Source: Mesorhizobium zhangyense | GTDB lineage: Bacteria; Pseudomonadota; Alphaproteobacteria; Rhizobiales; Rhizobiaceae | NCBI RefSeq assembly: GCF_011045115.1 | Contig: NZ_JAAKZG010000012.1 | Span: forward strand, 111,285-175,284 | Reading direction: 5' to 3' | DNA: 64,000 bases | Part shown: piece by piece, positions 44,133 through 52,840 of the stretch | Layout of the letters: each line of letters begins with the position of its first letter | Position numbering within the stretch: the stretch's first letter is position 1 | Notes under the pieces: model-generated | Database searches by the model: none | Seen by the model: the letters and a program-made list of their open reading frames with translations, nothing else | What the model was told of the DNA's origin: nothing | Translations under genes and position numbers: made by a program

Positions 44133-44646
44133 GCGACTGCGTCTCGCTTTCGCGCTTCTGCTTTTACCGGCGGCACTTGCAGCCTGCCGTGACAGCGGCA
44201 AGGACGCGCTTTTCGAGCTTTCCGGGCGGCTCGTCGTCTTCAATTACCGGGAGGCGAAGGTGACTTATCTGGTCAATCTCGTCCCACTGCAGCCGATCGC
44301 CGAAGGAGAGAAGGCGGTGATGACCATGGACAACCCGGCCGGTGGCGAGCCCATCGTGGTCACCCAAAAGCTCTTTCCCAACCACCAGAAGGTGACGCTC
44401 GAAAGCCCGCCGCTGGAATGCCTCGTCAAGGACAAGCCCTACAAGGTGGCGATCCGCATCGAGGGCGCGGGTGGCGCGCTGCTGCAGGGGATCGAAACCA
44501 CGATGGTCTCGTCTCAGGACCAGAGCATGCTGCCCGACAAGCCGCTGGTGGTGGGGCCGGGTTATGAGCCAAATCCCGAACTGGCTGGTCATCCTGACGG
44601 GAAGCTGCCCGGCGGGCGCGGCGTAACCTGCCCGGCATCGAGCTGA
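44125..44646 (+). CDS. Predicted lipoprotein of unknown function
   Basis: A 173-aa protein with a lipoprotein signal. A short basic start is followed by LAFALLLLPAALAAC, with the lipobox LAAC and Cys near residue 19. After it comes a mixed strand-rich region (LSGRLVVFNYREAKVTYLVN, ALLQGIETTMVSSQDQ) that gives no family I recognise. The ATG at 44125 has GGAGGAG 7 bases upstream and is placed inside the end of the CGNR gene. Translation is thus coupled to a regulator, an arrangement that suggests the lipoprotein is a sensor or target of the same system. Confidence 0.65.
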   Translation: MSERLRLAFALLLLPAALAACRDSGKDALFELSGRLVVFNYREAKVTYLVNLVPLQPIAEGEKAVMTMDNPAGGEPIVVTQKLFPNHQKVTLESPPLECLVKDKPYKVAIRIEGAGGALLQGIETTMVSSQDQSMLPDKPLVVGPGYEPNPELAGHPDGKLPGGRGVTCPASS

Positions 44647-44854
44647 CGTCGGATTCGATCACGAAATTTTCATGCGTTCCCAGAGATGGCCGAGCAATCT
44701 TTTATCAAGGATTGCCAGACATTTATCGCTGCTGTTGTTGTTTTTGGAATGTGGCGGTTTTTGTTTGACCTCGCCTCCAAGGGAGGAAACAGTTAGTCAT
44801 CTGTCCCGACGTTAGCGGCCCCGAATCGTGCCGCTTCCGCAGAGGAACTGCCTG

Positions 44855-47800
44855 ATGACGCTTCACGACGTTGCCCTCGACGACAAGTTCGATCTTGGCA
44901 AGGAACGTATATTCCTGTCGGGTGCGCAGGCCGTCATCCGCATGCTGCTGATGCAGTGCGAGCGCGACCGGCGCGCTGGGCTGAACACCGCGGGCTTCGT
45001 TTCGGGCTATCGCGGCTCGCCGCTCGGCGGTCTCGACCTCCAGCTCTGGAAAGCCAAGGAACAGCTCAAGCAGGCCGATGTCGTCTTCCAGCCCGGCTTG
45101 AACGAGGAACTGGCAGCCACTGCCGTCTGGGGCACGCAGCAGGCAGAACTGCTCGGCGAAGGCAGATATGACGGGGTGTTTTCGCTCTGGTACGGCAAGG
45201 GGCCGGGGGTCGACCGTTCCGGCGACGTCTTCCGCCACGCCAATCTCGCCGGCTCGTCCAGGCATGGCGGCGTGCTGGCGCTGATGGGCGATGACCACAA
45301 CGCCGAATCCTCGACCAATGCGCATGCCACCGAGTTCCTCTTCGTCGACACGATGATGCCGATCCTCAATCCGGCGGGTGTGCAGGAGCTGATCGACTAT
45401 GGGCTCTACGGCTATGCGATGTCGCGCTTTGCCGGCACATGGGCGGCGATCAAATGTGTCAAGGACAATATCGAATCGACGGCCTCGGTCGATGCGTCGC
45501 TCGACCGGCTGAACATCGTCATCCCCGAATTCGACATGCCGCCGGGCGGGCTCAATATCCGCAACGAGCTCGACCAGCTTGGACAGGAAGCGCGGCTGCA
45601 TGAGTACAAGCGCGCGGCGGCTTCGGCCTTCATCCTTGCCAACAAGCTGAACCACACCGTCTATTCCGGCGGGCGCAATGCGAAGATCGGCATCATCACC
45701 GTCGGCAAGAGCTATCTCGACGTGCGCCAGGCTCTGGACGACATCGGCATCGACGAGATGCGCGCCAACGAGATCGGGGTGCGGCTGTTCAAGGTCGGCT
45801 GCCCATGGCCGCTGGATCTCGAGCACATCGCCGATTTCGTGCGCGGGCTGGAAACGGTCATCGTGGTCGAGGAAAAGCGCTCGCTGATCGAAGTGCAGGT
45901 ACGCGAAAATCTTTACAACACCGCCATGCACCCGACCGTGATCGGCAAAAAGGACGAGCGCGGCGACTGGCTGTTCCCGGCCAAGGGCGCGCTCGACCCC
46001 AACGACATCGCCATCGCGCTCGGCGAGCGCATCCTGAAGGCCATCGGCCCGTCGGAAGAGATCGCCGCCAAGGTCAGCCGGCTGAAGCAGTTTCAGGCGA
46101 TGCTGGCCGACACGCAGGATGTCGGCTCGCGCACGCCGTTCTTCTGCTCGGGCTGCCCGCATAATTCTTCGACCAAGGTGCCTGACGGTTCGATCGCGGC
46201 GGCCGGTATCGGCTGCCATTTCATGGCGCTGTGGATGGACCGCTCGACTATCGGCTTCACCGCCATGGGCGGGGAGGGCGCGCAGTGGGTTGGCCAGGCG
46301 CCGTTCTCCAAGCGCGACCACATCTTCCAGAACCTCGGCGATGGCACCTACAATCATTCAGGCACGCTGGCGCTGCGCTTCGCCTTGGCGTCGAGCGCCA
46401 ACATCACCTACAAGATCCTCTACAACGACGCCGTCGCCATGACCGGCGGCCAGCCGCATGAGGGCAATCTCACCGTCGACATGATCGCCCGGCAGGTGCG
46501 GGCGGAAGGCGTCGATCGCATAGCCGTCGTCACCGACGAGCCGGGCAAATATGCTGGTCATGTCGAGTTCCCTGCGGGCGCGACGATCCATCATCGCGAC
46601 GACCTCGATCTGGTCCAGCGCGAGCTGCGCGACGTCAAGGGCGTCTCCGTTCTGCTCTATGACCAGACCTGCGCCGCCGAAAAGCGCCGCCGCCGTAAGC
46701 GCGGCACGTTTCCCGATCCGGACAAGCGCGTCATCATCAACGAGCTGGTCTGCGAAGGCTGCGGCGATTGCGGCGTGCAGTCCAACTGCGTCTCGATCCA
46801 GCCGGTGGAAACCGAGTTCGGCCGCAAGCGCAGGATCGACCAGTCGAGCTGCAACAAGGACTTTTCCTGCGTCAACGGTTTCTGCCCGTCTTTCGTGACG
46901 GTGCACGGCGCCAAGATCCGCAAGGCCGAAGGCATCGCAGGCAAATCCGATCCGCTGACCGGTGTGCCGGAGCCAAAACAGTTCCCGATCGATCAGGGCT
47001 GGTCCTCGATCATCGATGGCGTCGGCGGCACCGGCGTCGTCACGGTCGGCGCGATCCTCGGCATGGCAGCCCATCTCGAAGGCAAGGGCTGCGGCATGAT
47101 CGACATGGCCGGCCTGGCGCAGAAGGGCGGCTCGGTCTTCACGCATGTGCGCATCGCCAAGACTCCTGAGGATATCAACGCCATCCGCGTATCGGCCGGC
47201 AAGGCCGATCTGATCCTGGGCTGCGACCTCGTCGTTTCCGGCGCTAAGAAGGTGCTGGCTGCCGTGCGCGAGGGGCACACGATCTTCGTTGCCAACACGG
47301 CTGAGATCATGCCCGGCGAATTCGCCCGCTCGGCCGATTTCTCGCTTCCGACCGAGCGGCTGAAGAAGGTGATCCGCGAAGCGGCAGGCGATAATCACGC
47401 GCATTTCTTCGATGCCACCCGCACGGCAACGGCTCTGTTTGGCAATTCGCTCGGCGCCAACATGTTCATGCTCGGCTTCGGCTTTCAGCATGGCGGTTTG
47501 CCGCTGTCAGCCGAGGCGGTGGAGAAGGCGATCGAACTCAACGGCGAGGCAGTCGCGATGAACATCGCGGCCTTCCGCTGGGGCCGCCGCGCAGCACACG
47601 AGCCGGAGTTCGTGCGCGGGCTGGTCAGCCAGCCTGGGGAGGCTGGCGGTAAGCGCGAAATCGCCGAGACGCTCGACGATATCATCGTGCGCCGCGTCGA
47701 ATTCCTCACCGCCTATCAGAACGCTGCCTATGCGCGTCGCTATCATGACCGCATCGCAGCGCTCCGGGCAGCTGAGGCCAAGGCGTCCCAAGGCTCGACC

Positions 47801-48331
47801 GTGGTGACGGAGGCCGCCGCGAGAAACCTGTTCAAGCTGATGGCGATCAAGGACGAATACGAGGTCGCGCGGCTCTACACCGACGGCTCGTTCCTGCGGC
47901 AGCTGACCAAGCAGTTCCAGGACTACGACCGGCTCGAATTCCATCTGGCGCCGCCGATCATGGGACGGCGCACGACCGATGGAAAACCGCGCAAGTCGAG
48001 CTTCGGCCCCTGGATGATGAAAGGCTTTCGTATCCTCGCCGGGCTGAAGGGACTGCGCGGCTCGCCGCTTGATGTTTTCGGCTACACCGCGGAGCGCCGA
48101 ATGGAACGCGACCTGCTCGCCCGGTATGAGCGCGATCTCGACCTGATAGGGACCTCACTCGTTGCGGAGAAGATCGAAGCGGCGACTGCACTTGCTTCCG
48201 TGCCCGCACTCATCCGTGGCTATGGTCATGTCAAAGCCGCCAGTGCAACAAAGGCCGCGGGTGAACGGGAAAGACTTGTAGAGCGTTTTGCAGGAGCGCG
48301 GATAGACACTGTTCTACAGGCGGCAGAATGA
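44855..48331 (+). CDS. Indolepyruvate ferredoxin oxidoreductase family protein (fused alpha/beta/gamma)
   Basis: A 1158-aa thiamine-diphosphate and iron-sulfur enzyme of the indolepyruvate:ferredoxin oxidoreductase type. The N-terminal pyrimidine-binding part holds NTAGFVSGYRGSPLGGLDLQ near residue 42. The pyrophosphate-binding part near 460 holds GCHFMALWMDRSTIGFTAMG. An iron-sulfur domain near 630-680 holds CEGCGDCGVQSNC and CNKDFSCVNGFCPS. The C-terminal gamma domain holds GVGGTGVVTVGAILGMAAHL near 735 and GLAQKGGSVFTHVRI. Such enzymes oxidatively decarboxylate aryl- or branched 2-oxoacids to acyl-CoA. The ATG at 44855 has GAGGA 9 bases upstream, and an in-frame GTG at 44828 is less likely. 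It stands in its own unit. Confidence 0.9.
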   Translation: MTLHDVALDDKFDLGKERIFLSGAQAVIRMLLMQCERDRRAGLNTAGFVSGYRGSPLGGLDLQLWKAKEQLKQADVVFQPGLNEELAATAVWGTQQAELLGEGRYDGVFSLWYGKGPGVDRSGDVFRHANLAGSSRHGGVLALMGDDHNAESSTNAHATEFLFVDTMMPILNPAGVQELIDYGLYGYAMSRFAGTWAAIKCVKDNIESTASVDASLDRLNIVIPEFDMPPGGLNIRNELDQLGQEARLHEYKRAAASAFILANKLNHTVYSGGRNAKIGIITVGKSYLDVRQALDDIGIDEMRANEIGVRLFKVGCPWPLDLEHIADFVRGLETVIVVEEKRSLIEVQVRENLYNTAMHPTVIGKKDERGDWLFPAKGALDPNDIAIALGERILKAIGPSEEIAAKVSRLKQFQAMLADTQDVGSRTPFFCSGCPHNSSTKVPDGSIAAAGIGCHFMALWMDRSTIGFTAMGGEGAQWVGQAPFSKRDHIFQNLGDGTYNHSGTLALRFALASSANITYKILYNDAVAMTGGQPHEGNLTVDMIARQVRAEGVDRIAVVTDEPGKYAGHVEFPAGATIHHRDDLDLVQRELRDVKGVSVLLYDQTCAAEKRRRRKRGTFPDPDKRVIINELVCEGCGDCGVQSNCVSIQPVETEFGRKRRIDQSSCNKDFSCVNGFCPSFVTVHGAKIRKAEGIAGKSDPLTGVPEPKQFPIDQGWSSIIDGVGGTGVVTVGAILGMAAHLEGKGCGMIDMAGLAQKGGSVFTHVRIAKTPEDINAIRVSAGKADLILGCDLVVSGAKKVLAAVREGHTIFVANTAEIMPGEFARSADFSLPTERLKKVIREAAGDNHAHFFDATRTATALFGNSLGANMFMLGFGFQHGGLPLSAEAVEKAIELNGEAVAMNIAAFRWGRRAAHEPEFVRGLVSQPGEAGGKREIAETLDDIIVRRVEFLTAYQNAAYARRYHDRIAALRAAEAKASQGSTVVTEAAARNLFKLMAIKDEYEVARLYTDGSFLRQLTKQFQDYDRLEFHLAPPIMGRRTTDGKPRKSSFGPWMMKGFRILAGLKGLRGSPLDVFGYTAERRMERDLLARYERDLDLIGTSLVAEKIEAATALASVPALIRGYGHVKAASATKAAGERERLVERFAGARIDTVLQAAE

Positions 48332-48437
48332 TTTTTTCTTTCTGGTCCAGTGTCTTTTCATGCCCTGTACTAAAGGCCATTTTCCCTATTGTTTCCAGTG
48401 TTCCGATGCTTTCCAATAAGTCTTTCTTAAGGCGAAT

Positions 48438-50786
48438 ATGCCATTGCTAAGCTCCCGAAAAACGGGTGCAGGCGTGGCTATAAAAAGAAAAACCGAGATT
48501 CCGGTCGACGTCTACATTCCGTTTGTAGAGACGCTGTTCCGTGACGGCCTGACACTTACGATCGGTCTGGTGGCGCAGACGCTGCTGATCGTCCTGGTCT
48601 ATTGGAAGACCGAGGATGTGAGCTACGTCGTGCTTGCCGCATGCTTGATCGCGGTCGGGGTAGTGCGCCTCGCCAACATACGCAAATATCGCAATGCGCC
48701 GCCGCCACAGTCCCGTGACGAGGCACGTCGGCGCGAGAACGACTATATCCTCTATGGGTCGCTGCACGGTTTTACGCTTGGGATGTTCTGTTTCCTCGGC
48801 ATCTATTTCGCACATGACAGTTTCGCCGAAATCGCGTCGGTTTGCGTAACGCTTGCCTCCGCCACCTCGATCGCCGGGCGGAACTACGGATCACCGCGGA
48901 TGGTCATGATGTTCATCATGACGATGACCTGGCCCATATCACTGGGCTTCATCCTGCGAGGCGATCTGTATCACATCCTCCTGGGTCTGCTGTCGGTGCC
49001 GTTCCTCTTCGCGATCAGGCGTTTTGCCGACATGGTGCGCGAAGTACTGCTCACCGCGCTGTCGGAAGAGAAGAAGGCGAACCGTCTGGCGGAGCGCTTC
49101 AACCGCGCGCTGAACACCATGTCGCATGGCCTGGTGATGCTCGGGCCGAACGGCAAGGTGGTGGTGGCAAACGCCGAAGCCGCCCACCTGATGTCGCTTC
49201 AGTCACCGGATGCGCTTCTGGGCCGTTCCATACATTCGCTACTCCAGCGCGGCGTGGCCGGGGGCATGCTCGCCCCCAAGGATTGCCGCTATATCGAGGC
49301 GCAGTTGACGCGGGCGCTGCGCGAAGGCCGGGACCGCAAGGTCCTGGTGTCGTTTTCGAACGGCCAGCACTATGAATTCTCGGCGCGCGAAGGCAATCAG
49401 GATCTCGGCGTCATTACCTTCGAGGATGTGTCGCAGCGCGTCGAAGCGGAAGAGAAGATCCGCTCAATGGCCCGCTACGACAGCCTGACTGGCCTGCCCA
49501 ACCGCGCCTATTTCCATGAACTGGTCGGCGAATTCATGGCTGCCGGCGACCGCGAAAGGCTGTGTGGTCTTGCGGTTCTCGATCTCGACGATTTCAAGAG
49601 CGTCAACGACACGCTCGGCCACCCGATTGGCGACGGGCTGATCTATGCGGTGGCCGAAAAGCTGTCGGCGGTGGCAGCCGAGGGCGTGAAGGTCAGCCGC
49701 TTCGGCGGCGACGAATTCATGGTGTTCTTCGACCGGGTCGAGGATGAGAGCCATCTTGCCAGCATGCTGGACGATCTGTTTGCGGGCCTGCAGGGTGATG
49801 TCGATGTGGCTGGTCATGTCCTGCGCATCCAGGCGAGCGGCGGGGCGGTTCTGGCGAAGGTCAGGGATAGCGATGTCGACACGATGATCGTCAAGGCCGA
49901 CCTTGCCATGTACAAGGCAAAGGAACTCGGCAAGAACAGTTGGCGGTTGTTCGAATCTGCAATGGATGCGGCCTTCCGCGACAAGCAGATGATGAAAGCC
50001 GATCTGCGCGGCGCTGTGGAAGCCAGGGACCTGCGCGTCGTTTTCCAGCCCATCGTGTCGATGGATACGATGCGGATCGCAAGCTGCGAGGCGCTGTGCC
50101 GCTGGAACCATCCCGATCTCGGCCCCGTCTCCCCGGCGGTCTTCATTCCACTGGCTGAAGAGATGGGCATCATCTCGGACATCAGCACTTTCGTGCTGAA
50201 TACGGCTTGCGGCGAGTGCGCCAAATGGCCGGGACAACTCCGCGTCTCGGTGAACCTTTCGGCAAAGGATTTTCGCAACCACGATGTCGTCGACAAGGTG
50301 CGCGACGCACTTGCCTCCTCGGGCCTTGCCGCTCATCGGCTGGAGATCGAGGTGACCGAGACGGCACTTCTCGACGACAAGTCGCTTACCCGCCAGTACA
50401 TCGAAGAGATCAAACAACTCGGCGTGAGGATCGCGCTGGACGATTTCGGCACAGGCTATTCGAGCCTAAGCTACCTGCACAAGCTGCCGCTGGACAAGGT
50501 CAAGATCGACCGCAGCTTCCTGATTGACGTGACGCAGAACAAGCGCTCGCTGGAACTGCTGAAGGGCATCGTCAACCTGTCGCGGCCGCTCGGCCTTGCC
50601 GTTACGGTCGAGGGGGTGGAAACCTTCGAACAGCTGAAAATCCTGGCGCATTCGGTCAAGCCCGACCTGGTGCAGGGCTTTCTGTTCGGCTCCGCGCTGA
50701 CCGCTTCCGGCATCGAGACGATGTCCAACACCGTCTGGCCGTTTGCCAGCGAAATCAAGGCGGCCAACCGCGGCTCGAAGGCCTGA
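48438..50786 (+). CDS. Membrane GGDEF/EAL cyclic-di-GMP enzyme with PAS domain
   Basis: A 782-aa protein. About five or six transmembrane helices lie in residues 35-200 (GLVAQTLLIVLVYW, MFIMTMTWPISLGFIL). A PAS-like domain at about 225-330 (NTMSHGLVMLGPNGKVVVAN) is followed by the diguanylate cyclase domain with an intact GGDEF motif (SRFGGDEFMVFF near residue 424). The phosphodiesterase domain has the EAL motif as CEALCRWNHPDLG near 550, then SVNLSAKDF, EVTETALL, DDFGTGYSS and VEGVE, so its metal-binding residues are present. Both domains look catalytically competent. No close regulatory partner is seen. Confidence 0.93.
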   Translation: MPLLSSRKTGAGVAIKRKTEIPVDVYIPFVETLFRDGLTLTIGLVAQTLLIVLVYWKTEDVSYVVLAACLIAVGVVRLANIRKYRNAPPPQSRDEARRRENDYILYGSLHGFTLGMFCFLGIYFAHDSFAEIASVCVTLASATSIAGRNYGSPRMVMMFIMTMTWPISLGFILRGDLYHILLGLLSVPFLFAIRRFADMVREVLLTALSEEKKANRLAERFNRALNTMSHGLVMLGPNGKVVVANAEAAHLMSLQSPDALLGRSIHSLLQRGVAGGMLAPKDCRYIEAQLTRALREGRDRKVLVSFSNGQHYEFSAREGNQDLGVITFEDVSQRVEAEEKIRSMARYDSLTGLPNRAYFHELVGEFMAAGDRERLCGLAVLDLDDFKSVNDTLGHPIGDGLIYAVAEKLSAVAAEGVKVSRFGGDEFMVFFDRVEDESHLASMLDDLFAGLQGDVDVAGHVLRIQASGGAVLAKVRDSDVDTMIVKADLAMYKAKELGKNSWRLFESAMDAAFRDKQMMKADLRGAVEARDLRVVFQPIVSMDTMRIASCEALCRWNHPDLGPVSPAVFIPLAEEMGIISDISTFVLNTACGECAKWPGQLRVSVNLSAKDFRNHDVVDKVRDALASSGLAAHRLEIEVTETALLDDKSLTRQYIEEIKQLGVRIALDDFGTGYSSLSYLHKLPLDKVKIDRSFLIDVTQNKRSLELLKGIVNLSRPLGLAVTVEGVETFEQLKILAHSVKPDLVQGFLFGSALTASGIETMSNTVWPFASEIKAANRGSKA

Positions 50787-50927
50787 TCGCATCGGTTTTC
50801 AGTCGATTATCGGCATCTGCGCCGTTAACCTTAACAATCGGTAAACGGCTTCGGTCCGATTTTCACCTTTACATATGATATCCTCCGAGTACGCTTATTC
50901 CCGGCGGCGGAAAGTACAGGGAAATTC

Positions 50928-51704
50928 ATGACAACGCAGCAGACGACGGCTGGCGAAGACGCCAGTGCCGAGGCATCCGGCGTATCGGAAATGTCGACAT
51001 TTGCGCGTCATGTCTCGGCACTGCTCGAGCGCACCGAGTATCGTTGCTGCGACAAGGGTGAAGATCTCGAAGACATCTATCGGTTGCGCTACAAGTCCTA
51101 TCGGCTGAGCGACATGGTTCCGGAGAACCCGGATCACATTATCCATGACGAGCTGGATGAAGCCCCGAACTGCTACAAGTTCGGTGTCTATGTCGATGGC
51201 GAACTGATCAGCACGCTGCGTATTCATCATGTTTGCGAGGCGACGCCGCAATCACCTTCAAACACTGTCTACGGCGATATTCTGCGGCCGATGCTGGCGT
51301 CGGGTGCGAGCTTCATCGATCCGAGCCGTTTTGCCGCCGATCCCGACTGGTCACGCGTATTTCCGCAGATTCCTTACCTGACGCTTCGGCTTGCCGGCAT
51401 GGCCTGCTTTCATTTCAAGGCGCCCTACTGCCTCTCGACCATCCGCGAAGAGCACGCCGGTTTCTACAAGCGCATTTACCGCTCGGAGCAGATCGGCGAG
51501 ACCAGGAACTATCCGGGCCTGAACTACCAGGTGGTGCTGTACCGGGCCGATGTGGCGGCGATCCGCGAGCGCTCGTTCAACCGCTACCCATTCTTCAAAT
51601 CCACAGCGATGGAACAGCGTATGCTGTTTGCCAAACCGCTGCACGGCGAGCTTGGCCCGCTGACCATTCTGCCGACGGCGAAGTATTTCCGCGACGCGGC
51701 CTGA
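50928..51704 (+). CDS. FeeM-like N-acyl amino acid synthase / GNAT-fold acyltransferase
   Basis: A 258-aa protein with a GNAT-like acyltransferase core of the FeeM (N-acyl amino acid synthase) and autoinducer-synthase type. Matching stretches are DIYRLRYKSYRLSDMVPENP near residue 50, YVDGELISTLRIHHV near 85 and FIDPSRFAADPDW near 125. The Arg and Asp residues in ELISTLRIHHVCE and the SRF segment match the pattern in acyl-homoserine-lactone synthases that bind acyl-ACP. It is not a close LuxI homologue. The ATG follows CAGGGA. A Crp/Fnr regulator lies 88 bases downstream on the same strand. The product could be an N-acyl amino acid signal or surfactant. Confidence 0.72.
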   Translation: MTTQQTTAGEDASAEASGVSEMSTFARHVSALLERTEYRCCDKGEDLEDIYRLRYKSYRLSDMVPENPDHIIHDELDEAPNCYKFGVYVDGELISTLRIHHVCEATPQSPSNTVYGDILRPMLASGASFIDPSRFAADPDWSRVFPQIPYLTLRLAGMACFHFKAPYCLSTIREEHAGFYKRIYRSEQIGETRNYPGLNYQVVLYRADVAAIRERSFNRYPFFKSTAMEQRMLFAKPLHGELGPLTILPTAKYFRDAA

Positions 51705-51792
51705 GGGGCGGGGCATTTACCTCGCCTTGCCATCGCCGGAACGCCCGTTCATAACTTTGCCGAGGCCGAGCATTCTCCAGCCAAGGGAATCG

Positions 51793-52467
51793 ATGAACAG
51801 CAGAAGCGACCTTGTCCGTGCCACAGTCTGGGCGCGCGAACTTGCCGGCGACGAGGTGGAGCGGGCACTGCGCGGGGTTTCCGAGCGAAATTTTTCCAAG
51901 GGCAGCTATCTCTGCCATCGCGGCGACCGGCTGGACTACTGGACCGGCGCGGTCACCGGCCTCGTCAAGATGAGTTCCATCGCCCGCAGCGGCAAGGCGA
52001 TCACCTTCGCAGGCATCGGTGCCGGAGGCTGGTTCGGCGAAGGCTCGGTACTGAAGGACGAGCCACGCAAATACGATCTGGTGGCGATCCGCGATACGCA
52101 TCTCCTGATGATGAACCGCGCCACCTTCTTCTGGCTTTATGAAAACAGCGTCGGCTTCAACCGTTTCCTGGTGCGGCTGCTGAACGAGCGCCTGGCGCAG
52201 TTCATCGCCTCGACCGAATATGAGCGCCTCCTCGATCCGAAGGCGCGCGTGGCACGCCATTTGTCGTGGCTGTGCAACCCGGTGCTCTGCCCTGATGTAA
52301 AGGGCGTCGTCGAGATCACGCAGGAAGAACTGGCGCTGCTTGCCGGCGTCTCTCGCCCCGTCGCCAATCGCAGCTTGCAGGTGCTGGCGGATGAAGGGCT
52401 CGTGACCGTCGAGCACAGCCGGGTGATCGTTGCCGACGCCGAAAGGCTCGGCGATTACGGCGCCTGA
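51793..52467 (+). CDS. Crp/Fnr-family transcriptional regulator
   Basis: A 224-aa Crp/Fnr regulator. The cyclic-nucleotide-binding-like beta barrel spans residues 15-115 (GSYLCHRGDRLDYWTGAVTG, then IGAGGWFGEGSVLKDEPRKY). The helix-turn-helix is near 170-205 (TQEELALLAGVSRPVANRSL). It has no N-terminal Cys cluster of FNR type, and the cAMP-contacting RxS motif is not clear, so the ligand is unknown. The ATG at 51793 follows AAGGGA. An upstream TTG at 51727 adds an unsupported extension. It probably regulates the FeeM-like gene. Confidence 0.9.
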   Translation: MNSRSDLVRATVWARELAGDEVERALRGVSERNFSKGSYLCHRGDRLDYWTGAVTGLVKMSSIARSGKAITFAGIGAGGWFGEGSVLKDEPRKYDLVAIRDTHLLMMNRATFFWLYENSVGFNRFLVRLLNERLAQFIASTEYERLLDPKARVARHLSWLCNPVLCPDVKGVVEITQEELALLAGVSRPVANRSLQVLADEGLVTVEHSRVIVADAERLGDYGA

Positions 52468-52840
52468 GATCGCGGTCTGAAGATCGGCTAGATTGTCAGG
52501 AAGAGGGGCGGGCACACAGGCCGCGCATTCAAGAGACAATCTGCCGGCCTGTCTGTCAAGGGGCGCGTTGATCGGAGAGACGATTCGGGAATACGCTGAC
52601 CACAATGAAAAAGAAGCCGCGCCAACTTCGGGCGGAGGTTTTTCGAGCAGCGGGAACATACCCGCGCTCCTGGGAGGAGAAGCGTTTGACGAAGCCTTGG
52701 CCGTCAGCCGGGAAGACCGTTCAGCCGCAATCGGGCGCATCCGGTTTCTCTGAGTCTAATTGGGGATTTGCCGCAGCACTGCTTGGTGCCATGATGCCTT
52801 CCACAACCGCTGAAAACGCGGAACTGGGAGGAGCTTGATC
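52468..52840 (+). other. 373-bp non-coding region upstream of the acyl-CoA ligase operon
   Basis: This gap should contain the promoter of the ligase/ABC operon. A 77-codon frame at 52605-52838 starts without a ribosome site and resembles nothing known. The last part carries GGGAGGAGC, the ribosome site of the ligase. No repeat, terminator or other structure was recognised. Confidence 0.45.

Noticed and set aside
52605..52838. A 77-codon frame before the acyl-CoA ligase gene
   Set aside because: No ribosome site, no family resemblance, and composition unlike the flanking genes. Treated as untranslated leader.
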